64,000 bases of DNA from Glycine soja. Lineage: Eukaryota; Streptophyta; Magnoliopsida; Fabales; Fabaceae. Shown piece by piece: positions 1 to 12,100 of this stretch (positions are counted from its first letter, which is position 1; every line of letters starts with the position of its first letter). Both the position numbers and the translations under genes were made by a program. The notes beneath the pieces are model-generated. The model was given only the letters and a program-made list of their open reading frames with translations. It was not told where the DNA came from and did no database searches. The stretch is taken from NCBI RefSeq assembly GCF_004193775.1, contig NC_041011.1:42787167-42851166 (forward strand). Reading direction: 5' to 3'.

Positions 1-1221
1 GTTTCACGTTAGTGGGTATTAACCTTCTTTTATAACCACTACTCACATCAAGTAGCAGAGAAGGTAGGGTTCCTCTACAAACCATTTGAGCGAAAATAGA
101 TTAGTGTTGTTATACAGTTCGAACTATTTATGGGGTTTTAGGGATCAAAGTTTGGATATTTTCTAAATAAATAAAAATATATTATTCTTTATCTTAAATG
201 TGCTATGTGCTATATTTTTTTTAGAAAATGAAAAATGAAAAATTACTCAATTTTTATTTCTCCAAAATGATCAATTTTATAAGATTGAATCGACTAAAAA
301 ATAAAATGAAGCATTTCATATTGATAGTATTGATAGCAGTTACCTTCAAAAACTTCTCCTATTTAATTCAATTACAGTTTAGTTCTTAATTATTGATTAT
401 TTATTTTTTAGTCCCTACATAAGTCACATGTACATGAGACATTAATTCTAACATCTTGACCTCAATAAGAGAACTTGAAGCCTACTACTAGTTATACCAA
501 GTCACTTAAGCTGTATAATGAAACGTAACGTGTTGTTTTATTATTAAACCTACAATTCCTTCTTTATGCTGTGGAAATAATAAAATAAATGTGAGTATGC
601 ATAAAAAAGAGATCTAGTGTGGTCAGACTTATAAAGTGTTATACTAACCTTGATTTATTGTGCCAAAGATTGCTCCATTTGACTGCAGCAGATCTGCACT
701 CTAAAGCGATGAAGATCACTTGCAAGATTCTGACATCCAAGTAAATATTTAGAAGTATAACTGCAACATTTAGAAGAAAATGTACTTAGAAGTGTAATGG
801 TTATTTAGCATTTAAAGGTGCAAAATTATATTACTAAGATCAACCTAGTTGGAGTAGTATGCAAGAAGGCGTAACAATTCTTCACACTTAAATTCCTACG
901 ATGACATTATCTTTAATTTTTATTGATAAAAAAAGTATGCAAGAAGATGTAAGTTCTAACTTTGTATAAAAAAAAGTGCAAGATGAAATGGAGTGGGATT
1001 CGTGTAATTACTCCAATTCACACATTTACTATCAGACGAGTTTCAGGCAGTTGCATCCTACATCTAATGAATGGTTTCTTGCATCCTTTTTACATTCCAT
1101 AAAGGTTAATCCGAAATGTAAGATTATATTCTGAATTGGTGCAAGAAGCACATGTGGTGCAGGAAGCAACTGCCTGAGTTTCATACTAATGACAATAGCG
1201 GTCTGAAAATACATAAGGATG
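1..1221. other. Intergenic DNA, no gene seen
   Basis: AT-rich sequence with no convincing open reading frame, splice structure or RNA gene. The short minus-strand reading frame at 1032-1214 has no recognisable domain and is probably chance. Confidence 0.6.
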
Positions 1222-1231
1222 GGGCATCATG
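1222..1231. repeat. Left target-site duplication of the Mutator-like element
   Basis: GGGCATCATG, repeated exactly at 2180-2189 on the other side of the element. Confidence 0.75.
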
Positions 1232-2179
1232 GGTTGTTGCTTGGTGCACCCAGTAATATTGCTTGTGCACTCAGCAATTTAAGTGAAGTGACAAAAATGT
1301 CCTTCACTTAAATTTTAAAAACCCTCTCTCTCTCATCTCCCTTGCGTTATTCGTACATGCTTCTGCCATAACGCAGTTTCTTCCTCCTCCGTCTCTGCGT
1401 TATCGTTGTTGCGTCATCATCGTCGTCAATCTCCATTGGCTTCCTTTAGGCCGTCTACACCACCGCCGTGCTTTTTCGCCATCGAGGTAAGGTTTTTTTT
1501 TCCGTGGTTTAGGATCACATTTGGCATTCGTGTAACAGATACGAATTACCTAATCTGTATGAGTTATATGAATTAAGTTAAAAGGATTAACTAATTCGTA
1601 TAACTCATATGGATTACCTAATCTATGAGTTATACGGATTAGTTAATCCGTATAACTCATACGGATTAGTTAATCTGTATGTTTTTTTTAATTTATTAAT
1701 AAATTGATTTTATTTATTTATTTAATAGTAAATGTTTTTTATTTATAAAAATATTATTTTGATTTTTTGTTTTTAAATGGTTATTTTTTTATTAAATATA
1801 AATATATTGTTTTGTTTTTTTGTAAATAGTTATTGTTTATTTTTTAAATAAAAATATATTATTTTGTGTTATGTTTTTAAATAGTATTTTTTTTAATTGT
1901 AAATATATTAATTTTTTTAAAATAGTTATTGTTTCTTTTTTAACAATCATATTAACATATTTATAATTTAAAAAATTCAAAATTTTAATATTTATTTTAA
2001 TTAAAAAAATCATATAACTCTTATGAATTATATAATTCGTATAACTCATACGAATTAACCAATCCGTAAGCTATATAAAAAAAATACTTAAAAGGAAGCA
2101 TAAAACACTTAAAAATATTTTTGGAATTTTGTTTTGATGTTGGGTGCACAAGCAATATGCCTGGTGCACCTAGCAACAC
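1232..2179. mobile_element. Non-autonomous Mutator-like element (MULE), possible Pack-MULE
   Basis: Seen: the ends are imperfect inverted repeats sharing the blocks GTGCACC and ATATTGCTTGTGCAC (left end near 1233-1280, right end near 2130-2179). The unit is flanked on both sides by the identical direct repeat GGGCATCATG (1222-1231 and 2180-2189). A perfect target duplication of about 9-10 bp together with long terminal inverted repeats is the signature of Mutator-like elements. There is no transposase reading frame, so the copy is non-autonomous. The interior has a CT- and GC-rich block (about 1320-1490) unlike its surroundings, then an AT-rich part with repeated hairpin motifs. The gene-like block suggests a captured gene fragment (inference). 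Confidence 0.75.
1540..1690. repeat. Hairpin-forming short repeats inside the Mutator-like element
   Basis: Several variants of a unit reading TAATCCGTAT-AACTC-ATACGGATTA follow one another. The copy at 1644-1668 is a perfect inverted repeat with 10-bp arms and a 5-bp loop. Further degenerate copies lie at about 2005-2070 inside the same element. Confidence 0.7.
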
Positions 2180-2189
2180 GGGCATCATG
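2180..2189. repeat. Right target-site duplication of the Mutator-like element
   Basis: GGGCATCATG, identical to 1222-1231. Confidence 0.75.
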
Positions 2190-2914
2190 CCATTGCCATT
2201 TGCCAGGCAGTGTAGTTGGGCTTCATTGGGCTAGCTAATGGGAGGATTTTATTGGACTTAGGGTAGGCCTAGATATCCAGAACAGTATTCATGCTACAAA
2301 TTTTTTGTATGCACCTCATGTTGCTTCACTGAGCAACATTAGATTTGATACTTTTGGGATACTCCTAGTGTGATTGAAGAATTTTAAGTCCTTACAGTAG
2401 ACTGAGGAAAGAAAATGAGTAACTTTACCAAAGCAACGTTTCTTCATTTTTCGTATTGTTCAGAGGATTGGCTTTGAGTAGAACCTCATTTACTTCAGTT
2501 TTTTTCTTTCGTCTTTTTCTTTTCAGGTAAAAGCATGTAGAATGCACGCTACAAAGTCACTCAACGATTAAAATCATAAACGGACAGGTGCTAGCTCATT
2601 CACAAAGGAACTGTTAAAGGTTTGAGTTTGACAAATTTATTCTTCCAAGAAACTGGTAACACGTTGTCCATGCTTTTACATAATGTAATGCTTACCTTAG
2701 AACATTCTTTATTAGTCAAGTTTAAGAGTTTCCGTACAATTATGCATAATACGGATAAAGAATAGAATTATTCAATGGTTTTCTTTCTTATGTACCCGAC
2801 CACAATATACTATACGGCAAAGGAAAAATCAACATGATAGGTTATGCCGTAATAAGTGAGAGCATAGAAAATAGATGGGGGCATAATGTCATTACTACCA
2901 AATCTTGTCCTCTA

Positions 2915-2941
2915 ATTATTATTATTATTATTATTATTATT
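2915..2941. repeat. (ATT)n microsatellite
   Basis: About nine uninterrupted ATT units. Confidence 0.9.
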
Positions 2942-3216
2942 AAGATTCATAAGTTGGAAATCTGAAATTTGAAGCAAGGTGTTGTTGTGCCTTCTGCACA
3001 CTTAAATTAAAAAGCGACAAAGCATCTACTCAACGGAAAATAATGAAAATCCCTGATCAAATTTGATGGGAAGTTGTATTGTCCCACTTAAAAGATTTCA
3101 TTAAGGTGCATCAGTTAAGTGAACAAAAATCCCGTCAACAAAATTTGTTAATTTTTTTTATATAAAAACAAAAATAACATTTAAAATTATTATAAAATGT
3201 TACATCAAATGTAATG

Positions 3217-3238
3217 TACTAGTACTATAGTACTAGTA
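3217..3238. repeat. 22-bp perfect palindrome
   Basis: The sequence equals its own reverse complement over 22 bp, built from TACTAGTAC around a central TATA. No function can be assigned. Confidence 0.85.
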
Positions 3239-4087
3239 TTTTTTTAATCTATTGGGTACAGTACTGAGTCCTATAGTATAAATGAACTTATTCAATGTCA
3301 TCTGTCTAGTAAATGAACTTAATTGCAGTGGGTAATTAAATTGTTTGACTGAGTCATTTTTTTAAAATTGCTATATTATATGGTCCCTTGAACTGTTGAA
3401 CAGGTACCTTCCTTGGCTTGTTTGTCTTCCAGGGCAAGGGCAACCCCACCCAGAAAGGGGAAAGGGCCAAAAAGGAAGAGAGAAAAAAAGACGTGGGATG
3501 CGTAAGTAACCTTAACTACGTTGATAAAAGTCATATATATGTGCAGTATTATTATAATGCTTTTAAGCTACTTCCAAGCAATGCAAAAACTCCAGATGTG
3601 GCTATTTAACTTTTACAATTAAAATTTGAAGGGGTACAACTGCTCTTTTTGTTCCTTCTTTATTGTTCTTTTCTCTTTAACTTGAACCCGGAAAGAACCT
3701 AAAGATACACAGAACAAACGAAAGAAGAAATTTAATAAATCAAATAGAGCCCACCATCTAAAAATCCAAAAAAAAAAGGGAGAGAAGATGCTCATCTGCA
3801 TACCAATTTCACATGTATATCCAATGCATTCATGAACCAAATAATATCTCTCAGTCAAGTTAAAGACACAACCTATAAGGTAAGGTACCTTATTCTCACA
3901 TCATTTCGCGCACATTGCTTACAATTAAAGGCATGTTTAGTTCATCAATTTATTTTTTAAAATTTAAATCTTTTAAGAAGTTATAAGAAAAAATTAACTG
4001 TTTCTTGAGAAGAGCTCGGTCCTAACAATCAATGCAGTACATTTATAACATCTTGAATTTGTTTAACCAGAGTATACTGAATTTATA

Positions 4088-4105
4088 TGGTGCTGCGCAG
4101 CACCA
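4088..4105. repeat. 18-bp perfect GC-rich palindrome
   Basis: TGGTGCTGCGCAGCACCA is its own reverse complement and stands out as GC-rich inside AT-rich DNA. It may be a fold-back remnant of a transposon end. No protein site is recognised. Confidence 0.85.
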
Positions 4106-4883
4106 AATATGTATAAAATAAGTGGTGCAAAAATTATCTTTCTATCTGATACAAGAGTAACTAGAATGCTGTGTAATGAGTCAGAAGTATCCTAGTGAAA
4201 TCAATTGAAACCACATAGTAGTAAAGTGGCCTTCAAATTACCACACAAGGCCAACAGATTCGGCTCAAACTATCAAACTCCAAACTCCATAATTCAGTGG
4301 ACCCGCAATTGCAATTTCAAGTTAGGGAAAAAAGATGTAAAGGTGACTTGAAAACTTGAAAGCACCACCATATAACACCTGCTACACTACCCATTATTAT
4401 TTATGGTCACTGACAAATGACATAAGGTCCTCATAGTCTTCAAGTTAAAATTCCTAGTTGGGTTTGGTTAGTAAATATCTACACAAAGAGATCATCCAAA
4501 ACTGAACATTTGATCATCACACGTGAGAAGATATTTATTGCTGAGGTTAAAATCACTTGATTCAAACGGCCGGTTAAATCATCTAGGAAAAAAAGAAAGA
4601 AGCTGTTATTTTTTATGGATTTTGTAATATTGTGAAATTCTTATAGCATCATCACGGATGGGCCCCATTTGGAAAACCATTATGTGGCTCACAGATTCAT
4701 CATCAGCCATGACTCTTTCAGCCCATGATGTGTATAACATCATCATACAACAGTTAAAATGTGGCATTATTTGAGCACAATAACCGAGAGCTCAAATCAA
4801 ATCATAGGGTACAATCTTGGTATGAAGCCGAGTGTTTGGCTTTTAACATGGGAAAAAAACTCAACCAGAAGAGTAAATATCGT

Positions 4884-5015
4884 ATGTAGTTAAAGTGTTA
4901 AGATTTTTGTATTGGTATTCAATTACAATCATGTAATCATGGATAATGCATGTAGTTAAAGTGTTAAGATTTTTGTATTGGTATTCAATTACAATCATGT
5001 AATCATGGATAATGC
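4884..5015. repeat. Two tandem copies of a 66-bp unit
   Basis: Copies at 4884-4949 and 4950-5015 appear identical, so the duplication looks recent. Confidence 0.9.
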
Positions 5016-7886
5016 GTCTATTAACTTTTATAATAATTATATTAAAAAAGTGATAATTCTTTGATTGATTGATAATACAAAAAAATTTATGTTAATAGGA
5101 TGTGAAAATTAAACTCAAACCGAACAAAAATCTCACCACAAAATCCCAAAGATGGTTTTGCTGGGGAGGAACATGGTCTGGGGTCTGGGGCATCATGTCA
5201 TGTTTGGCCTTCCTTATCAAACACTTTGTGTCCTTATCAGTCATCATCTGCAAATTTATTTTATTTATCTGCCTAGAAAAATTAGTATGGTTGAGACACC
5301 AACTTTTATTGCAATTGATACAAACAAATGCTAATTTCTCTATAGTTAGAATAACCCACAGTGAAGCGGCCATTTATCGTGATGATAAGCCACACATTTG
5401 ATTGTGGTGTGTTATTTATCATATTCACAACAAATACACTTATAACTTGATTTGATTAAATAAGGAAAACCAACCCGCAAGAGGAGTTCAAACTTCCCGT
5501 AAGCAAGAAGATTGAGCAAGTACACTCATAATTATTGCATTAGAGCCATTATTATATAATTCACAAAATTTATATCAATAAGGCACCGCAATAAAATAAT
5601 AAGATAGACCGATAAGAAAGAGGGTTCGAATAATTAAATGCTGTCTTTGGACTATAGCTGCTATATCCATATCAATTAGTGGAACTAACTAGGTCAAACA
5701 AAGCATTCTTTATTATTTTATATATACAACTCATAGGAAAATCAAATGTTTGCAATGAATCAACAAAAGTGGGTCCAATCTCATGTGGCACATTGCTTCA
5801 AATTATACAAACATGACATTGCAATCGGTTCTCTTAGGTGAGCAAGATATGTACACTTGACTAGGTATACGGGTAAATACTAAATGATGCAATGGTAGGC
5901 CAACTATTGAGGTACTTTTGGGGAGTGTGGACAGTGACCAACATGTCTGCCAATAGCCTCTCTCTATTTAGCTAAGTGATTAAATGGTGGATGGCTCTTC
6001 TCTAATTTTCGGTTGCTTCTGTTGGGTGGTCACCCACATTTTTGACTCTCTACATGATCATGCTTTTTGATCTAGCAATTATTTGTGATGTATGTTGAAC
6101 ATGACTTTGTATTCTGATTGGGTTAGTTGTATCAAAGAAGAGTGTAAGAATTGTGTTGTGTAGGTGTATTAGATTATTAGATAAAGATAAGGCACATTTA
6201 TATTTTTCCAATTTCTATTATAAACTTTACTCGGGAAAAACGGTGCAAAGACCTTATGTATTTGCAATTTTACCTATTGGAGAAGGTCAACTTATCCATA
6301 GAAAGACTTTCATGGAAAAAAAATTGAAGTAAATTATGGAATTAATATATATATAAGAACTTGCGTAGGTGTTAACGGTGTGTGTTTATTTTTCGTGAGA
6401 CAATGAAAGTCACATGGATGAATCTTAAATATGTGTCTTCCCGTTTCTGTGAAAGTTATTAAATTTAAGAAAGTGCCAAATAAGTTACTTTGCTCATTAC
6501 ATTGGCAATCAATATAAAACAGGCTAGCTAGTTTACTTTGATTGATCTGGACATTCCATGGAAATTATGACATAAAACCTTCCTACGCCGAAAGTTAAGA
6601 TTGAAAGAAACGAAAACATTAAGTACGTGAAAACTAATCTAAACCTACTAATGGTTAAGTAAATTGAAAAATGAAAACAAGAGGTCCCAAAAAGAAATTG
6701 ATGCATGCAAATTACCGTTCTCTTATATCCTTCATAAAAATTTTGTTTTTCTTTCTCTGCGGCCGGGTAATTGGTACAATTAAAAAAAAAAGTGGTGTAA
6801 TTAAATTTCTCTTGCTTGCTACATCAACCTCCGCATTTTTATTGTTTAAACAAAAAATTCAGCATTTTCTTTTCCCTTTTGGTTCTATCTTAATTATAAT
6901 TAAGGTTCTCCTTTTATTTCTTTTTAATGTGAGATGCTTAAGGTTTTCTTAGTTTTTTTTATGGAAGGCTTTCTTAATTGGATATTGTGCCTGGTCATAA
7001 AATTCAATATATATGTAATTTTGGATCCCATAACTGAAGTTTGATTTTTGGTTTGAGCATGGAATCAAAATAAGAAGTAACATTTTATCTCAAAATAATC
7101 TATTCTTTTAGAAATTAAGTGTCAAATAAGAAATTTTACATAATTACTCCAAAAAAATGTGTATTCTTATATAATTATGTACATTCATGAATTGATAGTT
7201 ATTTTTATGTGATGTGAAAACAAGTCACATTGATATAATTTATATATTATTCAATTATGTGATATAATTTGATTTACATTATTACATCAGACAATTTAAT
7301 TTAATATTTTGGTTTTTACAATTAAAGTTAAAGTATCTTTTTACAAATCTAATATTTTTATGTTTAATTTAATATTTTCTTAAAATACATTTTTATCCCT
7401 AATTAATTTCTATTCTTCATGATTCTAAATATAGTCTTCTCTTTCCTATTATAATCTTTCTCACCATCGTGGCATCGTCAATATTAGAGCACTTTTCACG
7501 TGCCAGCCTCCTACTTGGCTAGCTAGCACTGACCACTTGTAGAAGAGTCCTCATCTCTTTATTTCCTATGAAAAAGTTGAGTGTTATTAATATATTTTTT
7601 TCTTTGTTTTAAAAAAAATAAAATGTTCTAATTATATCTAATAAACTGATTTCATAATGATCTTTTATCTAACATTACAACAAGTATATTTTTTATTCAA
7701 TATTAGAATAAATATATCTAATAAAATTTCAAAATATTTATTTTTTATCTTTATCTTGATTAATTTAAAACACGTTAGAGAAAAAAATATTTACAATTTT
7801 CCTTGTCAAATGCATAATATTTTCTCCCTAACTTGTTTAAAAAAATTATATATTTTAAAATTATATTAGATATACTTTTTCTAATC

Positions 7887-7958
7887 TTGGATAATACATT
7901 AATTAGTCATACGAATATGATTTTGGATAATACATTAATTAGTCATACGGATATGACT
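7887..7958. repeat. Two tandem copies of a 36-bp unit
   Basis: Copies at 7887-7922 and 7923-7958, beginning TTGGATAATACATTAATTAG, differ at only a couple of positions. Confidence 0.85.
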
Positions 7959-8268
7959 TATTTTTAGTGAAGTAACGCCTTAGGAATTTGGGGTTTTTAC
8001 ATTAAAAGCATCTTATTGCTTTCGATGGTACAGGTTTTTACGTTTAATCTACTGTACACCATAACTGTATCTGTATATGTTGGTATGCAAGGTAAATACT
8101 ACAAATATTAAAAGAAAATACATTTCATTAATTATAAATCGCTTATGTAGACTTTGAATTAGTAAAACCGAGTTCGTCCTCTCAAAATGGTCAAGGTTCA
8201 AGATTCTGTCATTAAGAAATAATCAATCTTAGTTAATAAATGAGGATCTTTTCACCTCTCTATTATAA

Positions 8269-9162
8269 TAGTCATGGGTGGGTAAGCGGGTCGGTCCGTC
8301 TCGCCCGTCCGTATAAGCCCATATTGATAGTGGACCGGGTCAGTCCATCCTGCATTCTTTTATGGACCTAATAAATTGATCTGTTCCCATCCCGCGGATC
8401 CCGCGGATCCCGCAGATCAAACGGGCCAGTTTGCTGGCTTAATTCTAAAAGAATTTCAATACTAATGCAACACAATCAAATTAAGTTCAACACAAATATA
8501 AATAAAATATCAACAATTAGTCAATTACATCAATAAAATAAATAATGTCGTGACAAAAAAAATCCAAGTAATAAATCTAAAATATGAAACTTAAACATCT
8601 CTAACAACAAATAATTTCATATTTGAAGTAGCCTAAACCTTCTCCATCTCCACATCTTCATATTCTTTTCCTAAAACTCAAAGCGATAATAAATATTCGA
8701 ATCAACTCAAGTTAAGTGATTAAAAGACAACAATTATTACATATTATTTACCTTGCTCATCAAATCCTAGTAACTAATTTTTAGTACATATCAAGGCTTG
8801 CACATTATCACCAATAAACCTAGTTCGATATTTGTCAAGCACCCATGATCCAATACTAAATACCGATTTGGAAGTCATAGTTGTAATTTAGATGCTCAAA
8901 ATATCATAAGTCAACAATGAAAGATTTGGATTAAACATAATTCTTAAGGTATTGTAGTTGGTGAGATTCTCAAACCATGGATTAAGCGGACTTATGGGCA
9001 ACCCGTGAATTTCACGGGCCAAACCCCCACAGTCCGCGGGTTAAGCGGGACGGACCCAAAAATATTACATAATTATGGACTGTTTAAAAAAATTGGTCCG
9101 TTACCCACGCAGACCGCGAGCCCCATGAGCCAATTCACAAACCATGACCTGTTTACCTACCC
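8269..9162. mobile_element. Non-autonomous hAT-like element
   Basis: Seen: the left end carries GGGTGGGTAAGCGGGTCGG and the right end, read on the other strand, carries GGGTAGGTAAACAGGTC. Both subterminal regions hold GC-rich words (CGGGTC, CCGCGGATCCCGC on the left; CCGCGGGTTAAGCGGGACGG on the right), which contrast with the AT-rich middle. Candidate 8-bp target duplications TATTATAA (8261-8268) and TATTAAAA (9163-9170) agree at 7 of 8 positions. A GGGTGGGTAA-type terminus with an 8-bp duplication is typical of plant hAT elements. No transposase frame is present. The exact ends are uncertain by a few bases. Confidence 0.55.
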
Positions 9163-9170
9163 TATTAAAA

Positions 9171-12100
9171 GCATCCACTAAAATTAAGCACCAAGATATC
9201 AGAGGCAATCCAAAATGAAATATTACAAAAATAAAACGAATCTTAAAACTATAGCTTTGTTTGTACTTTTCATATTTATCATCATGTAAATTCTATTAGA
9301 TGTGTGACAATCATATAATTTGGCACATAAATTACTTATCACGTGATTTTCATATGGCAAAATGTCATTTGTATTATTTTAAAAACATTAATAGTACTTT
9401 AATAAAAAAAAATGTTAACAGTACTGAAAAAATTCGTAACTCTCGATTCGAGTTATCATAAAATTCAAATTTTGATTTTTTTTCCTTCATTAATTTTGGT
9501 CTGGTTAGTTTTTCTTAATTTCTAATCTCTTCTTCATCAACTTCCATCTTTATCTTACAAACATTTTTTTTTGTTAAAACTACTATTAAGGATAAGGAGT
9601 GAAGATGAAAATAGAACCATGTATTTTATTATAATTATCTAAATTTGAATAAGGTATAAGAATCTCTAAGACATGTTTTCTAATATAGCTTAGTGTGTGT
9701 TTGAAAACCAGTTGAATTCAATGTCAACGACTTTTAGATGAAACTTATAAGTTGTTTTTAACTTTTTGCATTAGAACATTTAATTTTTTTGTTTAACGTG
9801 ATTTTAATGTTAATTCAAATACATTCATTAAACAAATTTAATTTAATTGGTTAAATAGAGTGTGTAAGTATTGTAACTTTTTGATATTATCTTATATCCT
9901 TAGGGATAAAACCATAACACATCCTTAGTAGTTAACATAGCTCTAACTTAACAACTTCTATAAACTCTACTAATATCAAGAACAAGGTTTCAAATTTCTT
10001 TAGTATCAACCTTTTGCCAAGCCTAAAGGGTAGCAATATCCAAGCTAAACTGGGATTTTTCACTATTGCACAATGTGTCAACTACAATGAAGCAAAGCAA
10101 ATTATTTCAGGAATATTGCACTCTTTCATTCCTTTTGGGATACCTCATCCTTAATTGGGTAAAATCTACTCAATCTTTTGTTGTTGTAATTGACAAATTG
10201 ACATTGTGTAATAGTAAAAACATATCATGCATGTCATACACCAACTCCAAAGAAATATGAGACATTGTCGTTAATATTAGTACAATATGCAAAGATTATT
10301 GAATAAAAATATCCATGTGTAGGAATTAATTGTTGTAAAATGTGTTTTAGAGGTTCTGATGCCTGGTTTGGATATGGGTCATCCATTTGTCGTCGTCAAA
10401 GTACGACACATATTTAGACTTTCATCTTTGCTTCTAATTGTTGATAGCAATTTTAAGGATATTTTACGATCATTTTGATAAGATGAATGTAAGAGAGAAT
10501 GAACAAGATATTAATGGTTACAAAAACTAAAAACAAGACCCAAAACAATTATTAGGATGAAAAAAATGAAATATAAGTTTTGTAAATATTTAAACTGAAA
10601 GATTATAAATTTTTTGAGTCTAAAAACATTTTTAAAATAATACATAATATGTTTTCATATGACTACCAGTACCACATTATGCTAGTAATCCATTAGAAAA
10701 GTTACATAACTGTTATATTATTGCTTAGTGAAGTTCACTTGACCACAGAAACAAAAAAATATTGATGGGAAATTAAAACAGTCAAGAAATTTTTAGAAGA
10801 GTAAAACTCGTGTATAATATGAATGTAAGAAATAAAATGATATTAAAAAAATAAATTTAAAATTAATCTACCAGTAACGTTATTCTTTATGTATTTTTAA
10901 ACATTACAGTTTGAAACGTCAAACCCGAAGTCGGAGTTTGAATGAATCAATACTCAATAGCACATATTGCTTGCACCAAATGAAATCTTAAATAAAAGAA
11001 AAAATATTTCATTTTTTATAAATTTGAAATTCAGTCAAAGTAATGTAGAAGTCAATCGAGCTTTAAATAATTGAAACAAGTAAAGGAGAAGAAAAAAAAA
11101 AGAGTGAGATAGAAGGAAGACATTATTTTTTAATTTCAGTTTTAGGTTTAAAATTTTGAAAAGGGGATGAGAGGATGGAAATTTCTCTATTTTATATTTA
11201 TGTCTCTTTTAATATTAGAAAGATATGTATTGAGAACCAATAAATCTAGCTAGTTAGTCAGTTGTTGTAAATTGTTAAGATGGATCTGAGAAGGTTCAAA
11301 TATACTTTCAAATCCAAATGACTTAAAAATTATATAAGATGATTTTAAATATTTATTTCATAACTTATAATTTTATTTTATTTTTATATATTAAAAAATA
11401 TGATGATGACACTTGGATAATTATTATCCATTATTGACATCACCTAGAATTATATAACTGTATTTATCTTTATTTATCATTATCAACAAAGAAATATGAA
11501 ATTTATATTTTTTTTTAAAAATCTATGCTACACTACTCCTAATATTCTACCATTAAAACAATAAGAAAAATTTCAAAAAATAGAAAATAAGACTTAATAT
11601 TTCTTCATTCACAGATAATAGGTAAATATGAATACACTTAATTAAGTAATCTTATAATTGTCATTTATTTATATTTTAAAATTATATATTATACGCTAGA
11701 TTGAATATATTTAATGATGTATTAAATTGGTTTGAAATTTTATAAAAAAAAAAAACTTGTAACCTTCTTGATTTATTTAATAAGAATTTTTAATTTGTTG
11801 TATTTTTTAATATACAGACAAAGTCATTAAAAAAGTAATTTTACCAAGAATTATTCTTAGAATAATTATATATATATATATATATATATTTTATTTATTC
11901 TTATAACATGTGGTTAGTGTCCATCATTAAGATTATGTTTGAGAAAATTAATTAAAAAAAAAACTAGTTAAAAACTAAATAATGAGCCGTGAATATCAAT
12001 TATTAAGTGGTTTAGTGATTGTATTGAATTATAAGTATTAATTTAATAAATTATTAGTTAAAGTAATTGATAAATGTGGGCAAAATATATAAATATTTCA

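Larger units (their letters stand above)
2190..8260. other. Intergenic DNA, no gene seen
   Basis: About 6 kb of AT-rich sequence. It holds an (ATT)n microsatellite, two perfect palindromes and two small tandem duplications (listed separately). The reading frames found here (for example 3418-3609, 5102-5401, 6671-6952) show no domain, no codon bias and no splice context, and I do not regard them as genes. Confidence 0.6.

Noticed and set aside
5092..5401. Three overlapping frames of 60-99 codons
   Set aside because: Both strands are open in the same place with no domain or codon bias; chance in this stretch is more likely.
5630..5645. GGTTCGAAT, like a tRNA T-loop (also near 31657)
   Set aside because: No matching acceptor, D or anticodon stems can be drawn around either site.
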